In this document: piece by piece, positions 41,770 through 51,798 of the stretch | Numbering within the stretch: the first letter of the stretch is position 1 | Layout of the letters: each line of letters begins with the position of its first letter | Assembly (NCBI RefSeq): GCF_000760095.1 | Contig: NZ_JNAR01000016.1 | Coordinates: 248,001-312,000 of the forward strand | Length of the DNA: 64,000 nucleotides | DNA from: Prochlorococcus marinus str. MIT 9401 | Lineage (GTDB): Bacteria > Cyanobacteriota > Cyanobacteriia > PCC-6307 > Cyanobiaceae | Direction of reading: 5' to 3' | Made by a program: the position numbers and the translations under genes | Notes under the pieces: model-generated | Databases searched by the model: none | Told to the model about the DNA's origin: nothing | Seen by the model: only the letters and a program-made list of their open reading frames with translations

Positions 41770-42273
41770 TTATACGGCATATAGTTTACCACTTACATTC
41801 TCTAAGTCTTTCAAAGTTAGATGGTAAGGTTTATTGATTTCTTTTGAAGAAAATCTCAACAAGTAAGATGGATGAAAAATTACCATAATTTCTCTGCCAT
41901 CTTTTTTAATCCATTGACCTCTCAAATTACTTATAGGATCTTTAACTTCTAAAATAGCTCTCATAGCAGTCGAACCAGTAAGTAGTATAAATTTTGGATC
42001 AACTAGCTTTATTTGCTGTAATAACCATGGTTTATGAGTATTAATTTCTCTAGTAGTGGGTTTTCTATTATTTGGTGGACGACATTTAATTACATTGCAG
42101 AAATAAACATCCTTTACATAGTCAATCCCCGCTTTTGTCAATAATTCGTTTAATAATTTACCGGATTTACCTACATATGGTTTTCCTTCTAAGTCTTCCT
42201 GTGCTCCAGGCGCCTCACCAATTATTAACAAATCTGCAAATACACTTCCTCTCCCAATAACTAACCTTTTCAC
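41770..42273 (-). CDS. Family-4-like uracil-DNA glycosylase, short N-terminus
   Basis: The 167 residues include motif A GEAPGAQEDLEGKPYVGKSG (about 18-37) and motif B HPSYLLR, which remove uracil from DNA. CNVIKCRPP keeps one half of the usual four-cysteine iron-sulfur site, but the N-terminal CxxC is absent: the frame closes with a stop five codons before the GTG start. The enzyme may lack the cluster or bind it differently. 34 bases downstream of ispG's start side on the same strand. Confidence 0.82.
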   Translation of the reverse strand: MKRLVIGRGSVFADLLIIGEAPGAQEDLEGKPYVGKSGKLLNELLTKAGIDYVKDVYFCNVIKCRPPNNRKPTTREINTHKPWLLQQIKLVDPKFILLTGSTAMRAILEVKDPISNLRGQWIKKDGREIMVIFHPSYLLRFSSKEINKPYHLTLKDLENVSGKLYAV

Positions 42274-42433
42274 CGAAAATAAATTTTAAATAATTTTATC
42301 TTAAGAACTCAAAACATGAAAATAAAATAGATTAAGAAAATGAACTAAATTAAACCATTATGTGATACTTTTACTTATTCTTAACTTATGCAATTGTCAT
42401 TATTAAAAGTCATATTTGAAAAGTTATAAGTCA

Positions 42434-43612
42434 ATGAGTCAAGTTAATTTATCTGAACGGGCACTTTCAATTGAGCCTTCTCTTACACTACAGATAAGTG
42501 CTAAAGCTAATCAATTAGCTGCAGAAGGAGTAGATATTTGCAATTTAAGTGCAGGAGAACCCGATTTTGATGCTCCAAAAGAAGTTATAGAGGCTACAAG
42601 TAAAGCTATATTTGATGGATTTACAAAGTATGGGCCCGCAGCAGGCAATTTAGATCTCCGAAAAGCAATTGCGAATAAACTTCAAATTCAAAACAATTTA
42701 AATTATGAATTTGAAAATGTAATGGTCACAAATGGTGCTAAGCAAGCAATATATAATCTTTTCCAAGTTTTATTAAATGCTGGAGATGAAGTTATTATTC
42801 CTTCTCCATACTGGTTAAGTTATCCCCAGATGGTTAGGTTAGCGGGAGGGAGGCCAATCTTTACAAATTCTTCTGCAGAAGAGGGATTTAAAATAAATAT
42901 AAAAGATTTGAAGTCTAAAATCTCTTCAAAAACTAAATTTATAATTATCAATTCTCCAAATAACCCTACTGGAAGAGTTATGTCAAAGGAAGAATTATTA
43001 CAAATTGCTGAATTAGTCAGAGAAAATCCAAATATCAATATTCTATCTGATGAAATTTACGAACTAATCCTTAAAAAAGAATTTAAACACTACAGTTTAT
43101 CTTCATTAGCAAATGACTTAAAAGATAGGATTTTTATAATAAATGGATTTGCGAAAGGATGGGCTATGACTGGCTGGAGGATAGGTTATTTAGTAGGTCC
43201 CAAAGATGTAATCAAAGCATCCTCAGCATTACAAAGTCAAAGTACAAGTAATGTTTGCTCTTTTGTTCAAAAAGGTGCTTTAGAGGCTTTAAAAATTAAT
43301 AATGAATTTTTCTCAATAATAAATAGCCATTATGATCAAAGAAGAAGTCTTCTTTATGAGGGCCTTAAGAATATAAAAGGTATTTATATTGAAGAACCAA
43401 ATGGAGCATTTTACGCATTTCCAAAATTAACTAACTCTTCAATTCATTCCGTTGATTTCTGCAACAAAGCTCTTCAAGATTATGGATTAGTTGTTGTACC
43501 TGGAAAAGCTTTTGGGGCTGACGAATGTATAAGAATCTCTTGTGCCGCTTCCGAGATTAAAATAAAAGATGGACTAGAAAGGCTTGAAAAAGCAATTTCG
43601 AAATTTTTTTAA
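42434..43612 (+). CDS. aspB: Aspartate aminotransferase, class I
   Basis: A PLP enzyme of the Ib subgroup, about 392 residues from ATG 42434 (a TTG at 42416 is possible but less likely). The substrate loop LSAGEPDFDAP, the NSPNNPTGRV segment, SDEIYE and the PLP-lysine in FAKGWAMTGWRIGY are all present. Twelve bases precede phnD, so cotranscription is possible though functionally unrelated. Confidence 0.93.
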   Translation: MSQVNLSERALSIEPSLTLQISAKANQLAAEGVDICNLSAGEPDFDAPKEVIEATSKAIFDGFTKYGPAAGNLDLRKAIANKLQIQNNLNYEFENVMVTNGAKQAIYNLFQVLLNAGDEVIIPSPYWLSYPQMVRLAGGRPIFTNSSAEEGFKINIKDLKSKISSKTKFIIINSPNNPTGRVMSKEELLQIAELVRENPNINILSDEIYELILKKEFKHYSLSSLANDLKDRIFIINGFAKGWAMTGWRIGYLVGPKDVIKASSALQSQSTSNVCSFVQKGALEALKINNEFFSIINSHYDQRRSLLYEGLKNIKGIYIEEPNGAFYAFPKLTNSSIHSVDFCNKALQDYGLVVVPGKAFGADECIRISCAASEIKIKDGLERLEKAISKFF

Positions 43613-43624
43613 TTAAAGTCACTT

Positions 43625-44518
43625 ATGATTAATTTAAAATCTTTCCTAATAAGTTTATCTCTGTTATTTTCTATTTTTTCATCTCCTGTATTTTCAAATC
43701 CCAAAGTTTTAAAAGTTGGAGCAATACCTGATCAAAACCAAGATGTTTTAGACAAAAGATTTAATTTATTTTCAAAAGAATTATCCAAACAACTTGATCT
43801 AGAAGTTAAGTACATTCCTGTTATTAATTATGTCGCAGCAGTAACTGGATTTAGAACTAAAGATTTAGATTTGGTTTGGTTTGGCGGTTTATCAGGAGTT
43901 CAAGCAAGATTACAAACTCCTAATTCAATTGTCATAGCTCAAAGAGATATCGATAAGGTATTTAAAAGTGTTTTTATAGTAAACAAAAATTTAGAACTTA
44001 ACTCAATTTCAAACATTAAAGGACTTAAAAAACTAAAAAATTTAAGATTTACTTTTGGCTCTGAAAACTCAACTTCTGGAAGATTAATGCCAGAATATTT
44101 TTTAAATCGAGCAGGGATAGAAATTAAACACTTTAAAGGGAAAAAAGCAGGTTTTAGTGGGAGTCATGATGCCACTATAGCTCTAGTTAATAGTGGGGCA
44201 TTTGATGCTGGAGCTTTAAATAAACAAGTTTGGGAAAACAATCTTAAAAATAATCCCAAAAGAACCAGTAATTTAGAATTATTCTGGATCACCCCAGAAT
44301 ATGTTGACTATCATTGGCTAGCTCAAGGGGATCTTGAAAATAGATTCGGGGAAGGGTTTACAAAAAAACTTAAATCAGTAATTCTAAATTTAGATATAAA
44401 TCAAAAATCACATAAAAAGATTTTAGATATGTTCAATGCAAAAAGATTTATAAATGCAGAAGCAAAACAGTACAAAAACATAGAAGAAATCGGGAGGAAA
44501 TTAAATAAAATAAGATGA
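43625..44518 (+). CDS. phnD: Phosphonate/phosphite-binding protein PhnD
   Basis: Periplasmic receptor of a PhnCDE transporter. Signal peptide ends near residue 25; LVWFGGLSGVQA and FGSENSTSGRLMPEYF (about 144-159) form the ligand pocket typical of PhnD/PtxB proteins. In Prochlorococcus the corresponding protein binds phosphite. No C-P lyase or phosphite dehydrogenase gene is near. The stop overlaps phnC by four bases. Confidence 0.92.
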   Translation: MINLKSFLISLSLLFSIFSSPVFSNPKVLKVGAIPDQNQDVLDKRFNLFSKELSKQLDLEVKYIPVINYVAAVTGFRTKDLDLVWFGGLSGVQARLQTPNSIVIAQRDIDKVFKSVFIVNKNLELNSISNIKGLKKLKNLRFTFGSENSTSGRLMPEYFLNRAGIEIKHFKGKKAGFSGSHDATIALVNSGAFDAGALNKQVWENNLKNNPKRTSNLELFWITPEYVDYHWLAQGDLENRFGEGFTKKLKSVILNLDINQKSHKKILDMFNAKRFINAEAKQYKNIEEIGRKLNKIR

Positions 44519-45255
44519 ATAATACTCTCTTAGAATTAAAAAATATATCTTATAAGTACAAAAATAATCTGATTCTAAATCAAGTAAATTTAAAAATAAA
44601 TTCAGGGGAGAAAATTGCACTTTTAGGTAAAAGCGGTTCAGGAAAAACTACACTTATATCAGTTCTTAATGGCACTATCAAGCCAACTCATGGTGAGGTT
44701 AAATTATTCAATAAAAGTTTCGAGGAATTAGATAGAAAACAGAAAAGTAAGATAACAACTATTTGGCAAGATTTAAGATTAATAGAAGATCTCTCTGCAG
44801 AACAAAATGTTAATTGTGGACTATTAGCGGAAAACAATTTTTATTTCGCTTTTAAAAATTTACTAAATATAAGTTCTTTTAAGAAGGCGCATAAATATAT
44901 GAAACTATGTAGACTTCATAACTCTGTTTACGCAAAAAAAATAAGAAAACTATCTGGCGGACAAAAACAAAGAGTGGCTATAGCTAGATCATTAATTCAA
45001 GGATCAGATATATTACTTGCAGATGAGCCTTTTAATAATTTAGATCCCAAATTAATAACAACAATTAAAAACCTACTGCTAGAAAATGTAGATAAAAATA
45101 ATACAAAAAAATCCCCAAAGACCTCATTAGTTGCATTACATAGATTAGATTTGCTGAACGATTTCGATAAAGTTATTGGAATAAGGGATGGTAAAATTTT
45201 TTTCAATATAAAAAGAAATAACTTAAAGAAGTTTCATTTAGACAAAATATATTAA
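44515..45255 (+). CDS. phnC: Phosphonate-type ABC transporter ATPase PhnC
   Basis: Walker A GKSGSGKTT (38-46), signature LSGGQKQR and Walker B DILLADEP are intact in 246 residues. The PhnC-type Q-loop reads TIWQDLRLIEDL. Translation is coupled to phnD through a four-base overlap. Confidence 0.92.
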   Translation: MNNTLLELKNISYKYKNNLILNQVNLKINSGEKIALLGKSGSGKTTLISVLNGTIKPTHGEVKLFNKSFEELDRKQKSKITTIWQDLRLIEDLSAEQNVNCGLLAENNFYFAFKNLLNISSFKKAHKYMKLCRLHNSVYAKKIRKLSGGQKQRVAIARSLIQGSDILLADEPFNNLDPKLITTIKNLLLENVDKNNTKKSPKTSLVALHRLDLLNDFDKVIGIRDGKIFFNIKRNNLKKFHLDKIY

Positions 45256-45259
45256 TTAG

Positions 45260-46762
45260 TTGAATAAATTAAAATTAAACTATACCTCATTATCTTTTCT
45301 TCCAATTTTGGTATGCATACCTCTAGGGTATCAATTAATAAACAATATTCATTTTGGAGGATTTAAATTATTCCAAGAATTCTTAATTTCTGCATTTAAT
45401 CCCAAGATCGATAATGAAATTATTATTACCGTAATTAATCGAATAAATGAAACTATCTTAATTGGTTTTTTTAGTTGGTTATTAAGTATTATTTTTGGAG
45501 TAATTTTTGGAATAATATCCTCAAATATTTTTTATGAAATCTTTAATATTCCAAATTTTTTCTACCGCATAATAAGGTTTTTTCTAACAATAATTAGATC
45601 TATTCATGAAGTGGTTTGGGGAATAATATTAATGCAAATATATGGAATAAATTTTTCAATAGGAATAATAGCTATTTGTATACCTTATATTGCTGTAAAT
45701 TCAAAAGTTTTTGCTGAACAATTAGAAACTATTGACTACAAAAGTTTTGAATCTATAAATCAAATAAATGCACCTAAATTTTCTTCTTTATTAACTTTAA
45801 TATGGAAACCAATAATAAATACATTTAAAAACTTTGGTTTATATCGATTAGAGTGTTCAATAAGAAGTACTGTTATTTTAGGACTTTTTGGGATTGGAGG
45901 AATAGGTACTAGTATTTTTTTATCTTTCCAAACTTTGAATTTTAGAGAGTTATGGACTTATTTATGGTCCTTAGCAATTTTGATAATTCTTTCTGGATTA
46001 ATATTCAAAAAAATAAAATTTAATACTACAAATAAAATCCTATCTATTTTTTTTATTGCAGTTTTTTTCATAGTAATTCTATTTTCTTTTTCATATTTTC
46101 TTTATTTTATTTTTAATTATAATTTTGAAAATTTTAATTCCGTTAGTCCTTTATTTAAATCAATCTCAAATTTAGGATTATTTAATTTCTTGAAACTTAT
46201 ATTAGAAACAATAATTTTAAGTCTTTTATCAGCAGGAATCGCAATTAGTTTACCTCCATTATTAATGGTAATTTTTAACAATAATACTTCTAAAATTTTT
46301 ATAAAAACTTTTGCCTTTTTATTACGTTTAATACCTACACCTGTAATACTTCTAATTCTTTTAACTTTTAATAATCCTTCTTTATCTTTAGCAGCTTTAA
46401 CATTAGGTCTTCACAACGCTGGCATTACAAGCAAATTACTTTTTACAAATCTTGATAACCAAGACAGGAGAAATTACATTGCAATGAAATCTCTAGGAAT
46501 CTCAAAAAAGACTAGTTGGCTTTTAGGTTTATTTTCTCAACAAGCAAAAAGTTACTTAGCATATTGCGCTTATAGATCAGACATCATTATTAGAGAAACT
46601 GCAATTGTTGGGGTCATTGGAAGTGTTGGTCTAGGTTGGCAATTGCAAGAATCACTAAGTTCCTTCGCATGGCAAGAAGTTACCATAGTTTTGATAGCTT
46701 ATAGCTCCATCGCAATAGTTGGCGAATTAATAAATGGTAAAATCAAAGATAGTTTAACTTGA
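45260..46762 (+). CDS. phnE: Double-length PhnE-type permease
   Basis: About twelve membrane spans in 500 residues, roughly twice a usual PhnE. Two EAA-like loops occur, near residue 165 (FESINQINAPKF) and near residue 412 (YIAMKSLGISKK), so two permease units are fused in one chain and could form the whole channel. TTG start four bases after phnC. Confidence 0.88.
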   Translation: MNKLKLNYTSLSFLPILVCIPLGYQLINNIHFGGFKLFQEFLISAFNPKIDNEIIITVINRINETILIGFFSWLLSIIFGVIFGIISSNIFYEIFNIPNFFYRIIRFFLTIIRSIHEVVWGIILMQIYGINFSIGIIAICIPYIAVNSKVFAEQLETIDYKSFESINQINAPKFSSLLTLIWKPIINTFKNFGLYRLECSIRSTVILGLFGIGGIGTSIFLSFQTLNFRELWTYLWSLAILIILSGLIFKKIKFNTTNKILSIFFIAVFFIVILFSFSYFLYFIFNYNFENFNSVSPLFKSISNLGLFNFLKLILETIILSLLSAGIAISLPPLLMVIFNNNTSKIFIKTFAFLLRLIPTPVILLILLTFNNPSLSLAALTLGLHNAGITSKLLFTNLDNQDRRNYIAMKSLGISKKTSWLLGLFSQQAKSYLAYCAYRSDIIIRETAIVGVIGSVGLGWQLQESLSSFAWQEVTIVLIAYSSIAIVGELINGKIKDSLT

Positions 46763-46811
46763 TTTGTAAGAATAATTTGTTGAATCAAGTAATTATTTTT
46801 TTCCGGTTATA

Positions 46812-47456
46812 GTGATTAGTTTACCAAAACAGCTAGTTGTAATTGGAGATAGTTCAGTTTATGGATGGGGAGATAATGAAGGTGGTGGATGGTGTGAGAG
46901 GCTTAGAAAAGATTGGTGCAAAAACCAAAATGGTCCAATAATTTATCAACTTGGAGTAAGGGGAGATGGGATAGAAAAAGTTTCATCTAGATGGGAAAAA
47001 GAATGGTCATCTAGAGGAGAAACGCGGAGAAATAAACCTAAAGCAATTCTGCTTAATGTTGGTTTTAACGACACCGCAGCAATTGGTCAGAAAAACGGAA
47101 GACATCAATTAGATATAGATGGATTTGAATATGGATTAGGGAGACTTATTAATGAAATGAACTCTCAAACTAATGTCTTTGTTATTGGTCTGACACCTGT
47201 TGACGAAAGCAAAATGCCATTCGCAGGTTGTTTATGGTACTCAAATAGTTTTTGTAATTCTTATGAAAGGAGGATGGAGGAAGTATGCCTCAATCAGAAT
47301 GTTCCATTTCTACCTACTTTTAGGGAAATGTACTCTGATAAAAGGAGTAAAAATTGGATTACTCATGATGGAATTCATCTAAATTCAGAAGGTCATTTCT
47401 GGCTTTTCCAAAGACTTAAGAGCTGGGAGGTTCTTACAAAATGGAAGGAATCCTAA
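46812..47456 (+). CDS. SGNH/GDSL hydrolase
   Basis: Block I IGDSSVYGWG with the nucleophile Ser15 near the start, block III NVGFND, and block V HDGIHLNSEGH with Asp and His. 214 residues, GTG start at 46812, no signal peptide, so a cytoplasmic esterase or lipase of unknown substrate. Confidence 0.88.
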   Translation: MISLPKQLVVIGDSSVYGWGDNEGGGWCERLRKDWCKNQNGPIIYQLGVRGDGIEKVSSRWEKEWSSRGETRRNKPKAILLNVGFNDTAAIGQKNGRHQLDIDGFEYGLGRLINEMNSQTNVFVIGLTPVDESKMPFAGCLWYSNSFCNSYERRMEEVCLNQNVPFLPTFREMYSDKRSKNWITHDGIHLNSEGHFWLFQRLKSWEVLTKWKES

Positions 47457-47472
47457 GTCTTTTCAAGTATTT

Positions 47473-48216
47473 TTAATTTAAAAAATATGAATATAAAAAA
47501 AGAGCAAATATAGCAAAAACAGAAGCAATACTTGTCTGAATAGCATTTACTAATTCATTACTTAATTTATATTTGTTTTGAAATTTAGCACCAATAATAC
47601 TCTCAGAAAGTGTGGCTAAAAAACCCGAAACTGCAACAACTATGAAATGGTATTTTGAAAAAATAATTGATAGACGAAACATTACAAAGGTCATTAATAT
47701 TGATCCCAAAAAACTAGCTAATGTCCCTTCTAAACTGACTCCTCCTTCAGTTCCTCTATCAACCTTTTTAAGTGAAGTAATTAAATATGTATCCTTTCCA
47801 AACCTTTTCCCAATTTCGCTGCCAAAAGTATCCGCCAACTTTGCAGCAAAACTTGCAGCAAATCCTATTTTAAACATCACTACATTGGCAGGATTAAATT
47901 TAGTCATAATTGCAAGAAATAATCCTGTAGCTGCCGAGCCCCATACATTTTCAGGCCCCCTTCTCCCACCTCTTTTTTCAGCTATTCCTTGTTCTTTTTT
48001 AAATTTAAAACCTATTTTGGTAACTAGAGATCCAAATATTAAATAAATTACAACTGACATCCATCCCTGCCAAGATAAACATCCCCACAAAATTGTTCCT
48101 AAAATACCTGCACTAATCCAACCACCTTTTGTCATCAAAGGAATCTTGCAAAATATATAAATCAAAATGAAATTTATTAAAAAACCCATAAAAAATTGAT
48201 TTCTAATTAAATCCAT
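47473..48216 (-). CDS. DUF92 (TIGR00297) membrane protein
   Basis: A 247-residue integral membrane protein with about six spans and the family stretches RGGRRGPENVWGSA and DTFGSEIGKRFG. DUF92 includes plant VTE6 (phytyl-phosphate kinase) and its cyanobacterial relative, so a role in phytol salvage for tocopherol or chlorophyll is likely. Converges with the SGNH gene. Confidence 0.85.
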   Translation of the reverse strand: MDLIRNQFFMGFLINFILIYIFCKIPLMTKGGWISAGILGTILWGCLSWQGWMSVVIYLIFGSLVTKIGFKFKKEQGIAEKRGGRRGPENVWGSAATGLFLAIMTKFNPANVVMFKIGFAASFAAKLADTFGSEIGKRFGKDTYLITSLKKVDRGTEGGVSLEGTLASFLGSILMTFVMFRLSIIFSKYHFIVVAVSGFLATLSESIIGAKFQNKYKLSNELVNAIQTSIASVFAIFALFLYSYFLN

Positions 48217-48222
48217 ATTTAT

Positions 48223-48996
48223 CTAATTCCTTAATTTCAAATCAATTCTCCACTGATTTAGGATTGATGATGCATTAATACTAGCCGTCGAAGTTCTTAA
48301 GATAGTGTCGGAAAGTTTCACAAAGGTAATATTACTTTTATTAAAAAAATCAATTTCTTTAGAGGACCAACCCCCTTCAGGACCAATTACATTCCAAAAT
48401 ATACCTCCTTTTTTATTTGCAAATTCTTGATGTTTTCTTAACCATTTATTTAAGTCATATCGCGTTTCCTCTCTCGTTATAGAGATTGAAACTCTTTCTT
48501 GATTATCTCTACTTTTTAGCCATTCAATAATATCCATACCATTTAAAATAGATGGTTTCCATAATCTCTCACTTTGCTCAACTGCTTCTTTGATAATTGA
48601 ATTCCATCTAAAAAGCTTTCTCGAAAAATTTAAATTTTTGTTTACCTGTCTTTCTGAAAATAATGGCTGTATATAATCAATTCCTATTTCAGTACACATT
48701 TTTAAAATATCCTCAAAACCACTTTTTGGTATAACAACAGCTATTCCTAATAAGTAAATTTCTTGTTCTTGAAATAAGTAAGGTTTTTTTAATTTAATTA
48801 TTTCTAAACAATCATTTTTAACTTTTATAGCTTTCCATAATGAACCCTCTCCATTAGTTATAAATATTTCTTTACCATTTTTTATCCTCATTACTTTATT
48901 TAAATAATGAGCCTCTTCTTTAGAAAGTTCTAAATTATTGTTCTTAATATTTTCAATTCTTTCATGGGAAATAATTAATCTTGTTAAGTCTTCCAT
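48223..48996 (-). CDS. rsmE: 16S rRNA (uracil-1498-N3)-methyltransferase
   Basis: A SPOUT methyltransferase of 257 residues. An N-terminal PUA-like domain (HYLNKVMRIKNG) is followed by the knotted SAM domain with KMCTEIGIDYIQPL, VEQSERLW and NVIGPEGGWS; the C-terminus has LRTSTASINA. Modifies 16S rRNA in the 30S subunit. Six bases upstream of the DUF92 gene, so probably one transcript with it. Confidence 0.93.
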   Translation of the reverse strand: MEDLTRLIISHERIENIKNNNLELSKEEAHYLNKVMRIKNGKEIFITNGEGSLWKAIKVKNDCLEIIKLKKPYLFQEQEIYLLGIAVVIPKSGFEDILKMCTEIGIDYIQPLFSERQVNKNLNFSRKLFRWNSIIKEAVEQSERLWKPSILNGMDIIEWLKSRDNQERVSISITREETRYDLNKWLRKHQEFANKKGGIFWNVIGPEGGWSSKEIDFFNKSNITFVKLSDTILRTSTASINASSILNQWRIDLKLRN

Positions 48997-49005
48997 TTAA
49001 AACAC

Positions 49006-49449
49006 TTAATCTTTGAAAACCAAATCTTCATGTTCTTCAATTGCCCAATCATTATTTTCACCCCCAATAATTAACTCTTCAATTTTTACATAATTATTTG
49101 ATATCTCATTCAAAGAATTAATTAATATATCTATTGAAATGGAGTCTGAAGTTCCAAAATCAACCCAACATCTTCCCCAAAGATTTTGATATTCCATAAT
49201 TCCTAAATTATGCATTAAGGCTGGAAGAGATGCATTTTTTTGATCGTTATCGTAGGACATCCAACTTAGATCGGAACCCTCTTCATGAGTTTGCAAATTT
49301 TCAGAATTAAATCCACCTAACCTTCCTAAAACGTACCAACTATCAAAAACACCATCTAAATAATTTTTTTCGTCTTGAGTTGGTGATTCTGAAAACCTGA
49401 TCCATATCCAACAATTAAAAGGATCAACTTCCCTAAAAATAATATTCAT
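49006..49449 (-). CDS. DUF3531 family protein
   Basis: A 147-residue protein with the family pattern FREVDPFNCWIWIRFSE, FDSWYVLGRLGGFN and LGRCWVDFGT-like (here LWGRCWVDFGTSD). DUF3531 is restricted to cyanobacteria and plastids; function not established. First gene of the rsmE-DUF92 minus-strand group. Confidence 0.85.
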   Translation of the reverse strand: MNIIFREVDPFNCWIWIRFSESPTQDEKNYLDGVFDSWYVLGRLGGFNSENLQTHEEGSDLSWMSYDNDQKNASLPALMHNLGIMEYQNLWGRCWVDFGTSDSISIDILINSLNEISNNYVKIEELIIGGENNDWAIEEHEDLVFKD

Positions 49450-49532
49450 ATTGACTAATAACTTTTTAGATCTACAGCTATTATAAGTAAGTTATTACTA
49501 GATTAAAATTCATACCTATAACTTAATTAATA

Positions 49533-50180
49533 ATGCTTGACTTAAAAGAAATATCTTATCAACCCCAAACTGGTGAAAGAAAAATAATAAACAATTTAAA
49601 TTTAAAAGTTCATGAAAATGAAATCATTTTAATTTGCGGCAATAGTGGTTCTGGGAAAACAACACTACTCGAACTAATAAGCGGATTAACAAATCCACAG
49701 AAAGGAAAAATTACTTGGAAGAATAAAATTTTATCTTCCAGGCAAAGAAGATGGTTTTGTGGAGTAGTATTCCAATTTCCTGAAAGATACTTTATAGGTA
49801 CAACCATTGGGAAAGAATTAAAAATAGGACATAAATCTTTAAGAGAAAAAAATATAGAAATAGTTTTAAATAAAGTTGGTTTGAAAAAAATTAATCTGGC
49901 CCAACCACCAGAACAACTAAGTGGAGGACAACAAAGGCGATTAGCTGTAGCAGTTCAACTACTTAGAAACCCCTCAATTCTTTTACTTGATGAACCAACT
50001 GCTGGATTAGACTATTCAATGAGAAATGATGTAAAGAATTTAATTCTTGATTTAAAAAATAAAAATACAATTATTATTGTTACTCATGAACCTGCCTTAT
50101 TTGAGGGAATTCCTTCTAGGATATTATTCTTGGAAAAAGGGAAAATCAAAAATTTTATAAAAGAAAATCATGCAGGATAG
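49533..50180 (+). CDS. ABC transporter ATPase (EcfA/CbiO-like)
   Basis: Walker [10 protein letters not shown], signature LSGGQQRR and Walker B ILLLDEP in 215 residues. The [10 protein letters not shown]-loop is typical of ECF-type cobalt/vitamin transport ATPases. No permease or substrate-binding gene is adjacent, so the partner is elsewhere. Overlaps hslO by 11 bases. Confidence 0.85.
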   Translation: MLDLKEISYQPQTGERKIINNLNLKVHENEIILICGNSGSGKTTLLELISGLTNPQKGKITWKNKILSSRQRRWFCGVVFQFPERYFIGTTIGKELKIGHKSLREKNIEIVLNKVGLKKINLAQPPEQLSGGQQRRLAVAVQLLRNPSILLLDEPTAGLDYSMRNDVKNLILDLKNKNTIIIVTHEPALFEGIPSRILFLEKGKIKNFIKENHAG

Positions 50181-51078
50181 GATAGTTCGAGCTACTGCAG
50201 CTAATGGAGGAATAAGATTAGTTGCGGTCTTAACAACAGAATCTTCTTTAGAAGCAAAAAAAAGACACGGTCTTTCTTATTTAACAACCTCTATCTTAGG
50301 AAGAGCATTTAGTGCTTCACTACTTTTAGCAAGCTCGATGAAGATAATGCACGGGAGAGTTACTTTAAGAGTTAGATCTGACGGACCTTTAAAAGGATTA
50401 CTAGTTGATGCAGGTAGAGACGGAAAAGTTAGGGGTTATGTAGGGAATCCTAATTTAGAATTAGACCTAGTCAAAAAAGGCAATAATAAATATTCTTTTG
50501 ATTTTACAAAAGCATTAGGTAGAGGATATTTAAATGTAATTAGAGATAGTGGATTTGGAGAACCATTTACAAGCACTGTTGAATTAGTAAATGGAAATAT
50601 TGCTGAAGACTTAGCTTCATATTTATATCATTCAGAGCAAACTCCCTCTGCTGTATTTATTGGAGAAAAAATTCAAAATAAAAGTGTTATTTGTAGTGGT
50701 GGCTTATTAGCTCAAGTTCTACCTAAAAAAGATACTGACCCACTACTAATCTCACTACTTGAAGAAAGATGTAAAGAAATTAATTCTTTCAGCGAAGACT
50801 TATTTAAGTCAAAAGACAATCTTCTTTCGTTAATTAGAAATATATTTCCCGATATTGACGATAAATCAATCTCTGAAAAAGCCCGTTCCCAAGAAGTGAG
50901 TTTTAAATGCAAGTGTTCCAAGCAAAGAAGTTTAAATGCGATGAAAATGCTAGATAAGAACGAGCTAGAGGACATCATCAAGAAAGATGGCAAAGCAGAG
51001 TTGGTTTGTGAATTTTGTAAAAATAAATATCTTATAAATTATGAAGAAATCAAATCGATGATAGAAAATCAATCATAA
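50170..51078 (+). CDS. hslO: Redox-regulated chaperone Hsp33
   Basis: 302 residues with the N-terminal fold ([18 protein letters not shown]) and the C-terminal zinc switch CKC...CEFC (about 248-284). On oxidation the zinc is lost and the chaperone becomes active in the cytoplasm. Starts within the ATPase gene and ends in a six-base overlap with the convergent CPP1-like gene. Confidence 0.95.
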   Translation: MQDRIVRATAANGGIRLVAVLTTESSLEAKKRHGLSYLTTSILGRAFSASLLLASSMKIMHGRVTLRVRSDGPLKGLLVDAGRDGKVRGYVGNPNLELDLVKKGNNKYSFDFTKALGRGYLNVIRDSGFGEPFTSTVELVNGNIAEDLASYLYHSEQTPSAVFIGEKIQNKSVICSGGLLAQVLPKKDTDPLLISLLEERCKEINSFSEDLFKSKDNLLSLIRNIFPDIDDKSISEKARSQEVSFKCKCSKQRSLNAMKMLDKNELEDIIKKDGKAELVCEFCKNKYLINYEEIKSMIENQS

Positions 51079-51747
51079 AAAAATTACGCCTAGCCATAAA
51101 ATAACCATGGCCGGAATACTTTGAATTTTTTGTATTGATAAAGAGTTGTTTGATACTTCCTGAATGAAAGAATTATTTTCAAGTAGTCCACCAAATATTA
51201 ATCCTATCGAAAGAAAGGTAACACTCCATCCTAGAGAACCTATAAATCTTTTCCCCGATTTAATTTGAGTATAGGTAAGTATTAATGTTGAGACAGAAAG
51301 CAAAAGTCTATTATTAGAGTCTGGACTGATAAATAACAAAATTAAAAATAATAACCCAACAGAAATTTTTATTGAAAGATTATCAAATGAGGGGGGCGTT
51401 ATTTTTGGCAAACTATACTGACTTGAATTTTTAGAGTTATTATTTAAATTTTTTATTTTAGAAAGCAGTGGAAAATTATTATTAGTAAATTGATTAATTT
51501 GTTTTTCTTTTTTTGAAGCACTTACAGCTTCGTAGCTTACATTTCCTGATTGTCTTGCTTTCAAACTACCCATAAGTAATTGATCGAAGGAGGATTCAAT
51601 TTTCGCTTTTAAAATCAAATCTTCACCAGCCTCTTTAACTTTAAGATCCCTAGCCTTCTGAATATCCTCAAAAGCAGCACCTTCTTTTACACCTAAAATT
51701 TCATAAGGTGATTTTTCATTATCGTTTTTACTACTGTTTGAATCCAA
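51073..51747 (-). CDS. CPP1-like J-domain-related membrane protein
   Basis: The N-terminus reads [22 protein letters not shown], a J-like domain without the HPD triad, followed by about three C-terminal membrane spans. This fits the CPP1 (chaperone-like protein of POR1) family, which stabilises protochlorophyllide oxidoreductase in plants. 224 residues. Function in this organism is inferred. Confidence 0.82.
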   Translation of the reverse strand: MDSNSSKNDNEKSPYEILGVKEGAAFEDIQKARDLKVKEAGEDLILKAKIESSFDQLLMGSLKARQSGNVSYEAVSASKKEKQINQFTNNNFPLLSKIKNLNNNSKNSSQYSLPKITPPSFDNLSIKISVGLLFLILLFISPDSNNRLLLSVSTLILTYTQIKSGKRFIGSLGWSVTFLSIGLIFGGLLENNSFIQEVSNNSLSIQKIQSIPAMVILWLGVIFL

Positions 51748-51798
51748 AATTTTTAACCAATACTAATAGATTAACCAATTTTATTATCCATTAAGGCT

